NCBI RefSeq assembly: GCF_001645685.2
Contig: NZ_CP017080.1
Coordinates: 1,292,001-1,356,000 of the forward strand
Direction: 5' to 3'
DNA length: 64,000 nucleotides
Source of the DNA: Peribacillus muralis
GTDB lineage: Bacteria; Bacillota; Bacilli; Bacillales; DSM-1321
In this document: positions 1 to 8,482 of the stretch, one piece after another
How the letters are laid out: every line of letters starts with the position of its first letter
Numbering within the stretch: position 1 is the stretch's first letter
The notes under the pieces: model-generated
The model's input: only the letters and a program-made list of their open reading frames with translations
The model's database searches: none
What the model was told of the DNA's origin: nothing
Made by a program: the position numbers and the translations under genes

Positions 1-132
1 GACTTGCTCCTATGTTAGATTTTATGTTATGGAATAAGCAGTATTCTAAGAATATGACAAAAATGTGAAATATCGCACAAAGTTCTTGCAATGATAGTGC
101 ATAACTTGATATAGTACAGATATAGAAGTTCT

Positions 133-189
133 CACATCCCAAACTTATACCCCTTTGTTTGAACGTCGTGAAATTTCTCCCATCCCCTT
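133..189. repeat. First copy of a ~56-bp duplicated intergenic element
   Basis: A near-identical element recurs at 499-553. Shared blocks are CAAACTTATACCCCTTTGTT and AATTTCTCCCATCCCCTT, separated by a slightly variable CGTGAAA-type linker. Each copy sits just before a hairpin terminator. Function unknown. The whole 1-585 stretch has no gene I can support; the long reverse frame across it has no ribosome site. Confidence 0.6.
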
Positions 190-210
190 TGTTCGTATAA
201 ATAGGAAAAA

Positions 211-246
211 CCCTGACGGATTTCACGATTTGTCGGGGTTTTTCTT
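211..246. terminator. Rho-independent terminator-like hairpin
   Basis: The arms AAAAACCCTGAC and GTCGGGGTTTTT pair with one wobble and leave a T run on the plus strand. The gene it would serve is not visible; it may end transcripts entering from upstream of the window. Confidence 0.55.
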
Positions 247-498
247 CTATCTGGCAAACAAACGGCCGCAAGGGGCAAGCTGGAGTATGAAGGGGTAAAA
301 TGATTAACAATTTCAAGCATGTAATATTGTATTTCCTTAATCGTTAACGCCATGTAAGTAAAATAAAATTGCTTGTAGTTTGTGATTGCAAAGGGATATG
401 TGATTATAAGATCTATTTTGTGAACAAATTGTGAAATGTTGAACAAAGGGTTGATGGATGGATGCGTCATCTGTTATAGTTATTATTGTGAAGTGAAT

Positions 499-553
499 CA
501 CATACAAACTTATACCCCTTTGTTTGATCGTGAAAAATTTCTCCCATCCCCTT
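499..553. repeat. Second copy of the ~56-bp duplicated element
   Basis: Partner of the element at 133-189, differing by small indels in the middle. It lies immediately upstream (plus strand) of the spxH terminator hairpin. The same position next to a terminator in both copies suggests one duplicated terminator-plus-element module. Confidence 0.6.
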
Positions 554-570
554 ATTTCTTATATGAAACA

Positions 571-600
571 AAAAAGCAGTCATTTTCATGACTGCTTTTT
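571..600 (-). terminator. Terminator of spxH operon
   Basis: Perfect 13-bp inverted repeat (571-583 and 588-600) with a 4-nt loop and A/T tails on both sides. The spxH stop codon (586-588) lies in the loop and at the edge of the stem, so the end of the gene and its terminator are fused. Confidence 0.85.
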
Positions 601-1479
601 TGTGTATCTCCAAAACGTCCCATATTTAGCCGGGATTTTCTCAGCCAGCTGTTTTAATACAAGTTTTTTCATTTCCAGCTCGACAGTAGTTCTGTTCATA
701 TTGTAAACCGTTTCGATTTCCTTGGTTGCGACCAGTTTGAAACAGCTTAAGAAATCTTCAAGGGAGGGTGGTTTGGCAGGTGCGGGGAGACCGTTCAGCA
801 TATCTTCTAGAATCTGAACATATACCTCGTAAGAATAAACACCCGAAACCTTTATTCCTTCTTCTTCAATGTTTTGATTGAAGAAGACAAGAGAAGGGAT
901 TTCCGTCACTTCCATTTCACTCGTGATTTTCATATCACATTGAAAGCCCCTTGCTGCACTTGAAGAATTGATGTCGTATAGGAATTCCTCGACATCCAAC
1001 CCAACCTTCTCGGCACACTCCGTTAGAATACCAATATCGGAAATATCCTTTTTCCCGATGAATACATATTCTTGAAGCTGCCTTAAAAAGCGAATGGCCA
1101 ATTTTCGGCCCTGCAATTCAGCTGCTTTTATGGCGATGGAAGCTGTATATGGAGAAGAGATTGGGTTTTCGGACCAAAGGCTTCCGTCACAGGACATTCC
1201 CGAGCGACTGGCTGTCTTTTCCCAAACATGAGCAAGGTTTTCAAAATTTTTATTTTTCCCCATATTAAGAGAATCAATCTTACCGCTTAAAACATGGCGT
1301 AAGCTGAATAACTGACCATATTCTATCTGTAATTTTCTAATAATTGGTTCTAAGCCCCAGCATTCGGGACAAAGCGGATCAACAAAAACATAAATTTCAA
1401 TTGGCTTTTTTCCTATATCGTAGCAATGCTGTGTTTTAATCCAATCGGAAATGTTGAAAACTGGTTTATGTGCGCTCAA
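586..1479 (-). CDS. spxH: SpxH (YjbH), ClpXP adaptor for Spx degradation
   Basis: 297 aa, close to the usual length of about 299. It is a DsbA/thioredoxin-like protein with a CPEC motif at residues 37-40 inside YVFVDPLCPECWGLEP, followed by the family region around SRSGMSCDG. In Bacillus this cytosolic adaptor presents the redox regulator Spx to ClpXP, linking disulfide stress to Spx stability. It starts at a TTG overlapping the TGA of the upstream globin gene, with AAAGGAG seven bases before, so the two are translationally coupled. The pairing with yjbI is conserved in B. subtilis. Its stop codon sits in its own terminator hairpin. Confidence 0.93.
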   Translation of the reverse strand: MSAHKPVFNISDWIKTQHCYDIGKKPIEIYVFVDPLCPECWGLEPIIRKLQIEYGQLFSLRHVLSGKIDSLNMGKNKNFENLAHVWEKTASRSGMSCDGSLWSENPISSPYTASIAIKAAELQGRKLAIRFLRQLQEYVFIGKKDISDIGILTECAEKVGLDVEEFLYDINSSSAARGFQCDMKITSEMEVTEIPSLVFFNQNIEEEGIKVSGVYSYEVYVQILEDMLNGLPAPAKPPSLEDFLSCFKLVATKEIETVYNMNRTTVELEMKKLVLKQLAEKIPAKYGTFWRYTKKQS

Positions 1480-1880
1480 CTTTCTTCTCCTTTCCCGTCC
1501 GTACCGGATGTATTGATCATATGCTGTGCCGTCAAATAAAGGCGATGATAGAAGAATTCCCTAATTTCACCCTCAAGGCCCACTTCGTCCATGGCATGGT
1601 ACATGCATGATAGCCATGCCTTCGCACGTTCTGGTGTAATTTCAAAAGGTATATGTCGAGCCCGCAACATGGGGTGGCCATGTTCTTCGGTATATAAAGA
1701 CGGACCGCCTAGATATTGCGTCATGAATTGTTTTTGTTTACGGACCGTATCTGTTAAATCGTCAGGGAAAATCGGCTTCAGATCAGGGTGTTGACTAACG
1801 TTGGAGTAAAACACATCAATTAACCTGTGTAATTGCCCTTCTCCAATTGTTTCATATGGTGTAGGGTTCCCTTGCATCAT
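1476..1880 (-). CDS. yjbI: Truncated hemoglobin YjbI (group II type)
   Basis: 134 aa, the size of a group II truncated globin. Visible family features are the N-terminal YETIGEG segment, the HGHPMLRARHIPF segment that carries the proximal heme-binding histidine, and a C-terminal FFYHRLYLTAQHM helix. Such globins bind oxygen or other small ligands. It is first in a two-gene unit with spxH and overlaps it by 4 nt; in Staphylococcus and Bacillus the pair is linked to redox and nitrosative stress. An AGGAG site precedes the ATG by 8 nt. Confidence 0.92.
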   Translation of the reverse strand: MMQGNPTPYETIGEGQLHRLIDVFYSNVSQHPDLKPIFPDDLTDTVRKQKQFMTQYLGGPSLYTEEHGHPMLRARHIPFEITPERAKAWLSCMYHAMDEVGLEGEIREFFYHRLYLTAQHMINTSGTDGKGEES

Positions 1881-2050
1881 GTTGATTACTCCTTTAAAAG
1901 AAAAATGGTTGATATTTATTCATATTTTATCAATGACGTCGTGATATAACAAATATATAGCTTGAAGAAAATTTTACATCTGTAGTATGACACAGAGGGT
2001 AAAGAGGGAAAGTCGAACCTGGGATCCCTTGCAGGAGAGATGGACCGCGA

Positions 2051-2083
2051 AAAAACTGACCCCGAAGAATGGGGTCAGTTATC
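2051..2083 (-). terminator. Terminator of the yjbK-yjbJ unit
   Basis: Ten-bp arms AACTGACCCC (2054-2063) and GGGGTCAGTT (2071-2080) with an A run on the plus strand, which is a T tail for minus-strand transcripts. It lies directly after the yjbJ stop. The rest of the gap 1881-2050 shows nothing I recognise. Confidence 0.85.
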
Positions 2084-2084
2084 G

Positions 2085-2738
2085 TTAGCTTAAAAATGTT
2101 CCGTAAACACTTTGAACATAATTGCGTGTTTCTTTGAAGGGGGGAATGCCGTTATATTTATCCACATTTCCCGGCCCTGCATTATAAGCCGCAAGGGCGA
2201 GCTGGATGTCTCCGTCATACCGGGTCATCATCTGACTTAAATATTTACTCCCTCCCATGATGTTTTGTTCCGGATCTGTGGCATCATGCACTCCAAGGCT
2301 TCTGGCGGTTGCCGGCATTAATTGCATAAGCCCCGCCGCTCCCGCATAACTGACCGCTTTAGGGTTAAAGTCCGACTCTTGTTTAATGACCGACTTTATC
2401 AGTTTTTCCGGCAGCTTATATAAAGTGGCTGCCTGGCTGATGATTTCGTCAAAATTTGTTCCGGATTCCCCCGTCACCTTTTCAGTGGGGGGAGCAGGAG
2501 TGACAGGAGTCATCGATGCTGCATTCCTTGATTGAAGGATGGACTTCGCTTCCGTTTCCACAGTGGCCAATAAGGAGCCCAATTTTTGCGAGGTTCCGTC
2601 TAGCGTTTCACCGGAAACCAGTTCAGACAGCATGTCCTGAAAAACCGAATGCGATGAATCCGTACTTGAGTTGCTTCTATTTGTGAATTGCTGGATGGCT
2701 TGCAATTCCATAAATGTTTTGAAATCCTGGATCTTCAG
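2085..2738 (-). CDS. yjbJ: Lytic transglycosylase YjbJ/CwlQ-like (SLT domain)
   Basis: The C-terminal half is an SLT domain: IKSVIKQESDFNPKAVS contains the catalytic glutamate (QES), followed by AAGLMQLMPATARSLGV and LALAAYNAGPGNV. The N-terminal half is Ser/Thr-rich and low in complexity. It should cleave peptidoglycan glycan strands at the wall, although no signal peptide is visible, as in B. subtilis CwlQ. The frame is open back to a TTG at 2774 overlapping the yjbK stop, but that TTG has its AGGA directly abutting. A clean GGAGGTG lies six bases before a CTG at 2736-2738, which I take as the start (217 aa). The next ATG, at 2709-2711, is poorly spaced. Confidence 0.85.
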   Translation of the reverse strand: MKIQDFKTFMELQAIQQFTNRSNSSTDSSHSVFQDMLSELVSGETLDGTSQKLGSLLATVETEAKSILQSRNAASMTPVTPAPPTEKVTGESGTNFDEIISQAATLYKLPEKLIKSVIKQESDFNPKAVSYAGAAGLMQLMPATARSLGVHDATDPEQNIMGGSKYLSQMMTRYDGDIQLALAAYNAGPGNVDKYNGIPPFKETRNYVQSVYGTFLS

Positions 2739-2770
2739 ACTCTCCACCTCCGAATATGGTTCAATCAGGG

Positions 2771-3349
2771 TCAATCCTTGAATTTGGCACGATAAAACCG
2801 TTTAACTTTATTTTCGGTTTTTCTTTCAGGAATTTGAAGGGTTTCAAGCAGGTTTATGAAAATATTTTTTCCGGCTTTTGCGTCCGTCACTTCATATTCA
2901 AGCTCATAGTCCTCTTGATCCAAATAAGAACTATGATCTAACACAAGCAACCCTTCCTTGTAAGGAAATTCAAACCTGTCCGTCTCCAGCGTCCCAAAAC
3001 AAGTGAAGGCATCCGTATCCAACCCATCTGCAGTGAGGAGGCTTAGAATCGACCCTTCAGGGAATGTGCCATCCTTCAAAAATGCGATGGCTGCTTCGGC
3101 CGTGATGGCTTGATTCGTTTCCAACAATCCCTCTTTGGCTGGCTGCTTTAATGTCAGTTCATAACGATCGTTTTTTTTTCGGATCCGAAGCGCAGAACTT
3201 CGATTTTTCAATTCGAAATCAGATGTATCGAAATAATGATTTTGCTGAGATGTGAAACGCGCCGCTTCGATCTCGAAGTGATCAATCAGCTTCCGAAATT
3301 CTTTTTCATCCAAAAGGTTTTTAAACTCGATTTCAATATGCTGGTTCAT
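2771..3349 (-). CDS. yjbK: CYTH-domain protein YjbK
   Basis: 192 aa. The N-terminal EIEFKN motif is the ExExK signature of CYTH (CyaB/thiamine triphosphatase-like) proteins. Other charged strands follow, such as SALRIRKKNDRYELTLKQP and the late ELEYEVTD. This fold binds a triphosphate and divalent metal in a tunnel; the actual substrate in Bacillus is unclear. It is upstream of, and probably co-transcribed with, yjbJ, and divergent from relQ, as in B. subtilis. AAAGGAAG precedes the ATG. The 295-bp gap to relQ holds no gene. Confidence 0.88.
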   Translation of the reverse strand: MNQHIEIEFKNLLDEKEFRKLIDHFEIEAARFTSQQNHYFDTSDFELKNRSSALRIRKKNDRYELTLKQPAKEGLLETNQAITAEAAIAFLKDGTFPEGSILSLLTADGLDTDAFTCFGTLETDRFEFPYKEGLLVLDHSSYLDQEDYELEYEVTDAKAGKNIFINLLETLQIPERKTENKVKRFYRAKFKD

Positions 3350-3650
3350 GTATTTCTTCCTTTCTGATCTTCCAATTAAATTAACTATATAAGAACCAAT
3401 TCAGCTGTCAAATGGAAGGCAATAATTTTTTACTATTATACTTGAATATTTAGGAATCATTTGCAGGTTATGATAAAATATAAACGTTGAACATATGAGA
3501 AGAAATCATACATATTTTTTTGTCATTGAAGAACTTTACCAAATAAAGAAGTGAAAGCAGTGTGTCATAGGACCGCTGGATAAGGAGAGAGCGTTCTGCC
3601 CATACCAGAGTTGAACAGGCGCTTTTTAGATAGATATAGGTGGTGTGGCA

Positions 3651-4271
3651 ATGGAGAGTTGGGACGATTTCTTGGCACCGTATACACAGGCTGTCGAAGA
3701 ATTGAAGGTTAAGCTAAAGGGATTGAGGAAGCAGTTTGAGAGGGAGAACATTCACTCCCCGATCGAATTTGTTACGGGCAGGGTAAAGCCGATTGTCAGC
3801 ATTTTGGATAAGGCGAGTCAGAAGGACATTCGGATTGATAAATTGGGAACGGGGATGCAGGACATTGCTGGTCTTAGGATGATGTGCCAGTTTGTGGATG
3901 ATATTGAGCAAGTAGTTGAACTTTTACGGGGCCGCAATGATTTCGAAATCGTCGAGGAAAGGAATTATATTTCCCATAAGAAAGCAAGCGGCTATCGTTC
4001 TTACCATGTCGTCATCAGGTATCCGGTCCAGACGATCCATGGCGAAAAAAATATCCTTGCCGAAATTCAAATCAGGACGCTCGCGATGAATTTTTGGGCT
4101 ACGATTGAACATTCGTTAAATTATAAATATAAAGGCATTTTTCCGGAAGATATTCAACTGCGGCTGAAACGTGCGGCGGAAGCTGCTTTTCTGCTTGATG
4201 CAGAGATGTCGCAAATCCGGACGGAAATCCAGGAAGCACAGCGCCTCTTTTCAAGGAAGAAGGATTCTTGA
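3651..4271 (+). CDS. relQ: Small alarmone synthetase RelQ (YjbM/SasB)
   Basis: 206 aa, a stand-alone (p)ppGpp synthetase without hydrolase or regulatory domains. Seen are the SPIEFVTGRVKPIVSIL start of the RelA/SpoT domain, DIAGLRMMCQFVDDI, SGYRSYHVVIRYP, and the catalytic EIQIRTLAMNFWATIEH segment. It makes pppGpp/ppGpp from ATP and GTP/GDP in the cytosol, likely under envelope or alkaline stress. I start at ATG 3651 because AGGTGG lies seven bases before it; the GTG two codons earlier would abut the ribosome site. It heads a relQ-nadK-yjbO run. Confidence 0.94.
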   Translation: MESWDDFLAPYTQAVEELKVKLKGLRKQFERENIHSPIEFVTGRVKPIVSILDKASQKDIRIDKLGTGMQDIAGLRMMCQFVDDIEQVVELLRGRNDFEIVEERNYISHKKASGYRSYHVVIRYPVQTIHGEKNILAEIQIRTLAMNFWATIEHSLNYKYKGIFPEDIQLRLKRAAEAAFLLDAEMSQIRTEIQEAQRLFSRKKDS

Positions 4272-4320
4272 ACGCTTGAATGGGTAATTAAGAAGAAATT
4301 TAAAGGTAAGGTGGGATTAC

Positions 4321-5115
4321 ATGAAATTCGCGATTACGTCAAAAGGAGATGCAAAATCGAATACTTTGATGCAAAGGATGCGAACGTACCTCCAGGACTT
4401 TCAGTTGGAATACGACGAGGACCAGCCGGATATCGTCATTTCGGTCGGCGGTGATGGCACATTATTATATGCTTTCCACCGTTATAAGAATCGTTTAGAT
4501 AAAACGGCCTTTGTTGGTGTGCATACTGGACATCTTGGTTTTTATGCAGATTGGACCCCGGATGAAATCGAAAAATTGGTGATAGCTCTGGCGAAAACCC
4601 CCTTTCAGATTGTGGAATATCCGTTGTTGGAAACGATCGTCCGCTATCAGCATGGAGGGCGTGAAGCCAGATTTTTGGCTTTAAATGAATCGACAGTCAA
4701 GAGCGTCGAGGGCACGCTCGTCATGGATGTCGAAATACGAGGGCAGCATTTCGAGACGTTCCGCGGTGATGGTCTATGCATTGCCACCCCATCGGGCAGC
4801 ACGGCATATAATAAGGCTCTTGGGGGGGCCATCGTCCACCCTTCCATCGATGCCATCCAGATAACCGAATTGGCATCCATCAATAACCGTGTGTTTAGGA
4901 CGGTTGGTTCGCCACTTTTGCTGCCCGCGCATCATACGTGTATGTTCAGGCCTGTAAATGCAGTCAATTTCCAAATTACGATCGATCATTTAACTCTTCT
5001 TCAAGAGGATGTAAAGTCGATTCAGTGCCGGGTGGCTGATGAAAAGATACGCTTTGCCAGATTTCGCCCTTTTCCTTTCTGGAAAAGAGTGCATGATTCA
5101 TTCATTGCTAATTAA
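4321..5115 (+). CDS. nadK: NAD kinase (YjbN/PpnK)
   Basis: 264 aa, the usual size. The ATP/NAD-kinase GGDGT motif is at residues 43-47, with the second glycine-rich motif at [21 protein letters not shown] and the NESTVK segment between them. It phosphorylates NAD to NADP in the cytosol. It is preceded by AAGGTAAGGTGGG and followed after 17 nt by yjbO. The order relQ-nadK-yjbO is conserved in B. subtilis, so co-transcription is likely. Confidence 0.95.
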   Translation: MKFAITSKGDAKSNTLMQRMRTYLQDFQLEYDEDQPDIVISVGGDGTLLYAFHRYKNRLDKTAFVGVHTGHLGFYADWTPDEIEKLVIALAKTPFQIVEYPLLETIVRYQHGGREARFLALNESTVKSVEGTLVMDVEIRGQHFETFRGDGLCIATPSGSTAYNKALGGAIVHPSIDAIQITELASINNRVFRTVGSPLLLPAHHTCMFRPVNAVNFQITIDHLTLLQEDVKSIQCRVADEKIRFARFRPFPFWKRVHDSFIAN

Positions 5116-5132
5116 GGAGATACATTCACCAC

Positions 5133-6032
5133 ATGTCAAATCAAAACTTTTCTATGACTTGGTCGGTTTTTGAAGAGGATTCCGGTTCTTTATTACGAGA
5201 GTTTCTCAGCAAATGTGATATTTCAAAGCGGGCATTAACGGATATTAAGTTTAAAGGTGGATTTATCTTGGTAAACGGCAATAACGTCACCGTCAGGGAA
5301 CGCATTGAAGCTGGAGATGTCGTGACGGTCATTTTTCCTCCAGAGCAGGCAAGCGGAGGGCTTTTGCCGGAACGGATTCCCCTGGATGTCAAGTATGAAG
5401 ATGAATTCGTTTTGGTGGTCGTCAAGCCGCCGTCCATGAATACCATCCCGTCCCGGGAGCATCCAAACGGCAGTCTTGCAAATGGCTTAGCTGGTTATTA
5501 TAAGAAAACGGGAATACAGGCAACGATCCATATCGTTACAAGGCTGGATAGGGATACTTCAGGCTTGGTTTTAATTGCCAAGCACCGGCACATCCATCAC
5601 CTATTGAGTGAACAGCAAAAAATGGGTCAAGTGAAACGGAGATACCAAGCCGTTGCAGAAGGATTTGTTGCTGGCCCTGGAGGAGTCATTGAAGCGCCTA
5701 TCGGGAGGAAATCCACGAGCATCATTGAACGGGAAGTTCGTAAAGATGGCAGGTATGCATGCACCTTATTCGAGGTATCGGCACACACTGATTCCCATAC
5801 ATCTCTTAAATTGGAACTCCTAACGGGGAGGACGCACCAAATAAGGGTTCACATGGCTCATATCGGTCATCCTTTGGCAGGTGATGATTTATATGGGGGA
5901 AGAAGGGAGGAGATCGATCGCCAAGCCCTTCATTGCTTTGAATTGAAATTTCTGCATCCCTTCACGAAGAAGATGATGCTGTTTCAGCAAGAGCTTCCTG
6001 AAGATATGAAGAATTTGCTCAAAGGGAAGTAA
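5133..6032 (+). CDS. yjbO: RluA-family RNA pseudouridine synthase YjbO
   Basis: 299 aa. It has an S4-like N-terminal part (residues about 15-75) and the RluA catalytic signature HIVTRLDRDTSGLVLIAKH, where the aspartate in RLDRDTSG is catalytic. The late GRTHQIRVHMAHIGHPLAGD motif also fits. It isomerises uridine in rRNA or tRNA; the target site is not deducible. The ATG is spaced from AAGGAG. It is the last gene of the relQ unit, converging on prpE across a hairpin at 6104-6132. Confidence 0.92.
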   Translation: MSNQNFSMTWSVFEEDSGSLLREFLSKCDISKRALTDIKFKGGFILVNGNNVTVRERIEAGDVVTVIFPPEQASGGLLPERIPLDVKYEDEFVLVVVKPPSMNTIPSREHPNGSLANGLAGYYKKTGIQATIHIVTRLDRDTSGLVLIAKHRHIHHLLSEQQKMGQVKRRYQAVAEGFVAGPGGVIEAPIGRKSTSIIEREVRKDGRYACTLFEVSAHTDSHTSLKLELLTGRTHQIRVHMAHIGHPLAGDDLYGGRREEIDRQALHCFELKFLHPFTKKMMLFQQELPEDMKNLLKGK

Positions 6033-6103
6033 GAGAAGTGATCTCATACATAAAGAACCTGTAATCAAAAAAACGAATACAAGCAAAAAAAATCCATAGA
6101 ACA

Positions 6104-6133
6104 AAAAACTCACCAAGTTGGCGAGTTTTTTTG
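6104..6133. terminator. Bidirectional terminator between yjbO and prpE
   Basis: Arms with A and T tails and a 5-nt loop separate two convergent genes. The single non-Watson-Crick pair is a mismatch read from the plus strand but a G-U wobble from the minus strand, so it should work best for prpE. Confidence 0.75.
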
Positions 6134-6134
6134 A

Positions 6135-6878
6135 TTAATCGAAAGAAGTCCTGAATTTTTCTGCTAGATAGGGCATGGACGAAGGAACGTCTTGTAGTTC
6201 CATTTCAGGATATCGAATGGCGGTCAATTTGCCACCGAAGACGCAGCCGGTATCAATGTTGTATGTACGATTGACTTTTCTGGCATGTGGAACCGGTGTA
6301 TGTCCATACACGATCCAGGCATTCCCTTCGTAGGACCCGGCCCAATCCTTCCTGATTGGAGAACCGTCTGGATGTTTGGAGCCATTGATATCACCGTAAA
6401 GAACAAAGGTTTTTACTTTATTGCCATATTGGCCAATATAATCCCTGCGAATGCCGGCGTGTGCAATGATCAAACGGCCCTCATCCAGGTGTTGATAGAG
6501 TGGGGAACGTTCATACAATTCCATGAATTTTTTGCGGATCTTCTTTTGCTCCCTGATGCTCAGGGTTTCGTATTCAGCTACTGTAGTCTCTAATCCGTGC
6601 GATACTTGGACTTTATTGCCTGAAAAATAACGGTACAGCTTATTGCAATGATTACCTGGTGCATACTTTGCCAGTTTTTGATTTATGACTAATTCATGGA
6701 CAACCTCGATTACTTGGAGGGAGTTTGGACCGCGGTCGGTCAAATCCCCAACAAAGCCAAGAATCCTTCCGGAAGGATGGAGCGGTATCCCGGTCTCCCA
6801 AGTATAGCCCATTTTTTTTGTCAGCTGCTTGAATTCAGGGAAGCATCCGTGGATGTCCCCGATGATATCGATGTTCAT
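6135..6878 (-). CDS. prpE: PrpE bis(5'-nucleosyl)-tetraphosphatase (YjbP)
   Basis: 247 aa PPP-family metallophosphoesterase. Metal-binding motifs are IIGDIHGCF near the N-terminus, [22 protein letters not shown], and [15 protein letters not shown]. subtilis PrpE hydrolyses Ap4A-type dinucleotides and has Ser/Thr phosphatase-like features, with a role in spore germination. Its position after yjbO matches B. subtilis. An AAGGGTG ribosome site precedes the ATG. Confidence 0.9.
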   Translation of the reverse strand: MNIDIIGDIHGCFPEFKQLTKKMGYTWETGIPLHPSGRILGFVGDLTDRGPNSLQVIEVVHELVINQKLAKYAPGNHCNKLYRYFSGNKVQVSHGLETTVAEYETLSIREQKKIRKKFMELYERSPLYQHLDEGRLIIAHAGIRRDYIGQYGNKVKTFVLYGDINGSKHPDGSPIRKDWAGSYEGNAWIVYGHTPVPHARKVNRTYNIDTGCVFGGKLTAIRYPEMELQDVPSSMPYLAEKFRTSFD

Positions 6879-6990
6879 TAGTCACACCCTTTGTTTGTTT
6901 TGTATATGTTTATGGTATTAGTATAGTATTATTTAAAAAAATAAAATATAAACGAAGAAATAAAAAAGTGCGTTTAGGAGGTGTATGGGT

Positions 6991-8370
6991 ATGGAGGAGA
7001 TGAAGGAACTGGAAAAAGAAAGTAAACAAACGAATCATGATCTTTTGCATGAAGCTCTTAAAACGGAGGATTTGGATCAGTTCCGTACGGAGTTCCTTGA
7101 AATGCATCCATATGATCAGGCTCAATTTTATACAAGCTTGTCAGACGAATCAAGGTCTGTCGTTTACAGGTACTTGTCACCTGAAGAGATGGCGGACCTT
7201 TTTGAAAATATCGAAATAGAGGAAGAAGGTTACGAAAGCCTGCTTGCAGAAATGAATCCTTCCTATGTAGCCGATATGCTATCGCATATGTATGCGGATG
7301 ACGCGGCAGATGTGTTGAATGAGATTAATGATGAACAGGCCGTCAGCTATTTGACGATCATGGATGATGAGGCAGCCAGTGAAATCCAGGAGCTTCTGAA
7401 TTATGAGGAATCAACGGCAGGAAGCATAATGACGACGGAGTTCATCGCTATTGAGGCTAATGAAACCGCCAAATCAGCTCTGCAAATCTTAAAAAGGGAA
7501 GCACCGCAAGCGGAAACGATCTATTATGTATTCGTCATTGATGAGGAAAAGAAACTGCTGGGGGTATTGTCACTCCGCACATTGATTATCGCGGATGAAG
7601 AAGCTTTAATTAGTGATTTAATGGATGACCGGGTAGTATCGGTCCCTGTCTCGGAGGACCAAGAAGAGGTAGCCCGAAAAATTCGGGATTATAATTTCCT
7701 CGCCGTCCCTGTCGTCGATTTTCAAAATCATCTGTTGGGAATCATTACAGTCGATGACATCATTGATGTAATGGATGAAGAAGCATCCGATGATTATTCT
7801 AAATTGGCGGGTATATCAGATATCGACCATGTTGATAAGAGTCCGTTCTCGGCTGCGAAAAAACGGCTGCCATGGTTAGTGATTCTTTTGTTTTTAGGAT
7901 TGTTGACTGCAAGTTTAATTGGCCGTTTCGAAGAGACACTCAGCCAAAAAGCAATATTGGCCGTGTTTATACCATTAATCGGCGGTATGGCTGGCAATAC
8001 TGGAACACAAGCATTGGCAGTAGCCGTCAGAGGGATCGCAACGGGGGATTTGGAACAGGAAAGCAAATGGAAGCTAGTTCTCCGAGAGGCTGGAACCGGC
8101 CTCATCATCGGACTTACATGCGGGATCGCCATCATTTTCATCGTCTATTTTTGGCAGCATGACTTAATGCTCGGATTACTGGTCGGCATCTCTATTTTCA
8201 TCACGCTGATCGTAGCCACGCTTGCAGGTTCGATCGTCCCGCTACTCATGCATAAAATGAAGATCGACCCTGCGGTAGCTTCCGGACCTTTCATTACTAC
8301 AATCAACGACCTGATCAGCATTCTGATTTATTTCGGGCTGGCGACATTGTTCATGGGATATTTACTGTAA
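6991..8370 (+). CDS. mgtE: MgtE-type magnesium transporter
   Basis: 459 aa. Order of domains: an acidic MgtE_N helical domain (about 15-125), two CBS domains (about 130-255, with TTEFIAIEANETA and GIITVDDIIDVMDEEAS), then five membrane helices from about residue 285, including the GGMAGNTGTQALA pore segment. It imports Mg2+ through the membrane, gated by Mg2+ binding to the cytoplasmic domains. ATG 6991 is chosen since AGGAGG is nine bases before; the ATG at 6985 is only three bases away. The 112-nt leader is too short for an M-box riboswitch and I see none. Confidence 0.92.
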   Translation: MEEMKELEKESKQTNHDLLHEALKTEDLDQFRTEFLEMHPYDQAQFYTSLSDESRSVVYRYLSPEEMADLFENIEIEEEGYESLLAEMNPSYVADMLSHMYADDAADVLNEINDEQAVSYLTIMDDEAASEIQELLNYEESTAGSIMTTEFIAIEANETAKSALQILKREAPQAETIYYVFVIDEEKKLLGVLSLRTLIIADEEALISDLMDDRVVSVPVSEDQEEVARKIRDYNFLAVPVVDFQNHLLGIITVDDIIDVMDEEASDDYSKLAGISDIDHVDKSPFSAAKKRLPWLVILLFLGLLTASLIGRFEETLSQKAILAVFIPLIGGMAGNTGTQALAVAVRGIATGDLEQESKWKLVLREAGTGLIIGLTCGIAIIFIVYFWQHDLMLGLLVGISIFITLIVATLAGSIVPLLMHKMKIDPAVASGPFITTINDLISILIYFGLATLFMGYLL

Positions 8371-8425
8371 CCTTGCATGATGCAAACCTGTTCAGAAAAC
8401 GGTGTTTTTATTGAAGAAAATTTGA

Positions 8426-8453
8426 TATACTATTATTAGTAGCAGGTACTAAT
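8426..8453 (+). promoter_or_regulatory. FapR operator next to -10-like TATACT, upstream of fabI
   Basis: The inverted repeat ATTAGTA-n5-TACTAAT at 8435-8453 matches the FapR operator type. FapR represses fatty-acid synthesis genes and is released by malonyl-CoA. It lies directly after TATACT (8426-8431), so repressor would overlap the transcription start of fabI. Confidence 0.8.
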
Positions 8454-8482
8454 AACTTGTATTAAAAATAGGAGGTCACAAG

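Noticed and set aside
132..470. 112-aa reverse-strand open frame
   Set aside because: No ribosome site, AT-rich low-quality peptide, and it runs through a duplicated element and a terminator.
6879..6990. M-box magnesium riboswitch before mgtE
   Set aside because: The leader is only about 110 nt and shows none of the conserved M-box helices.
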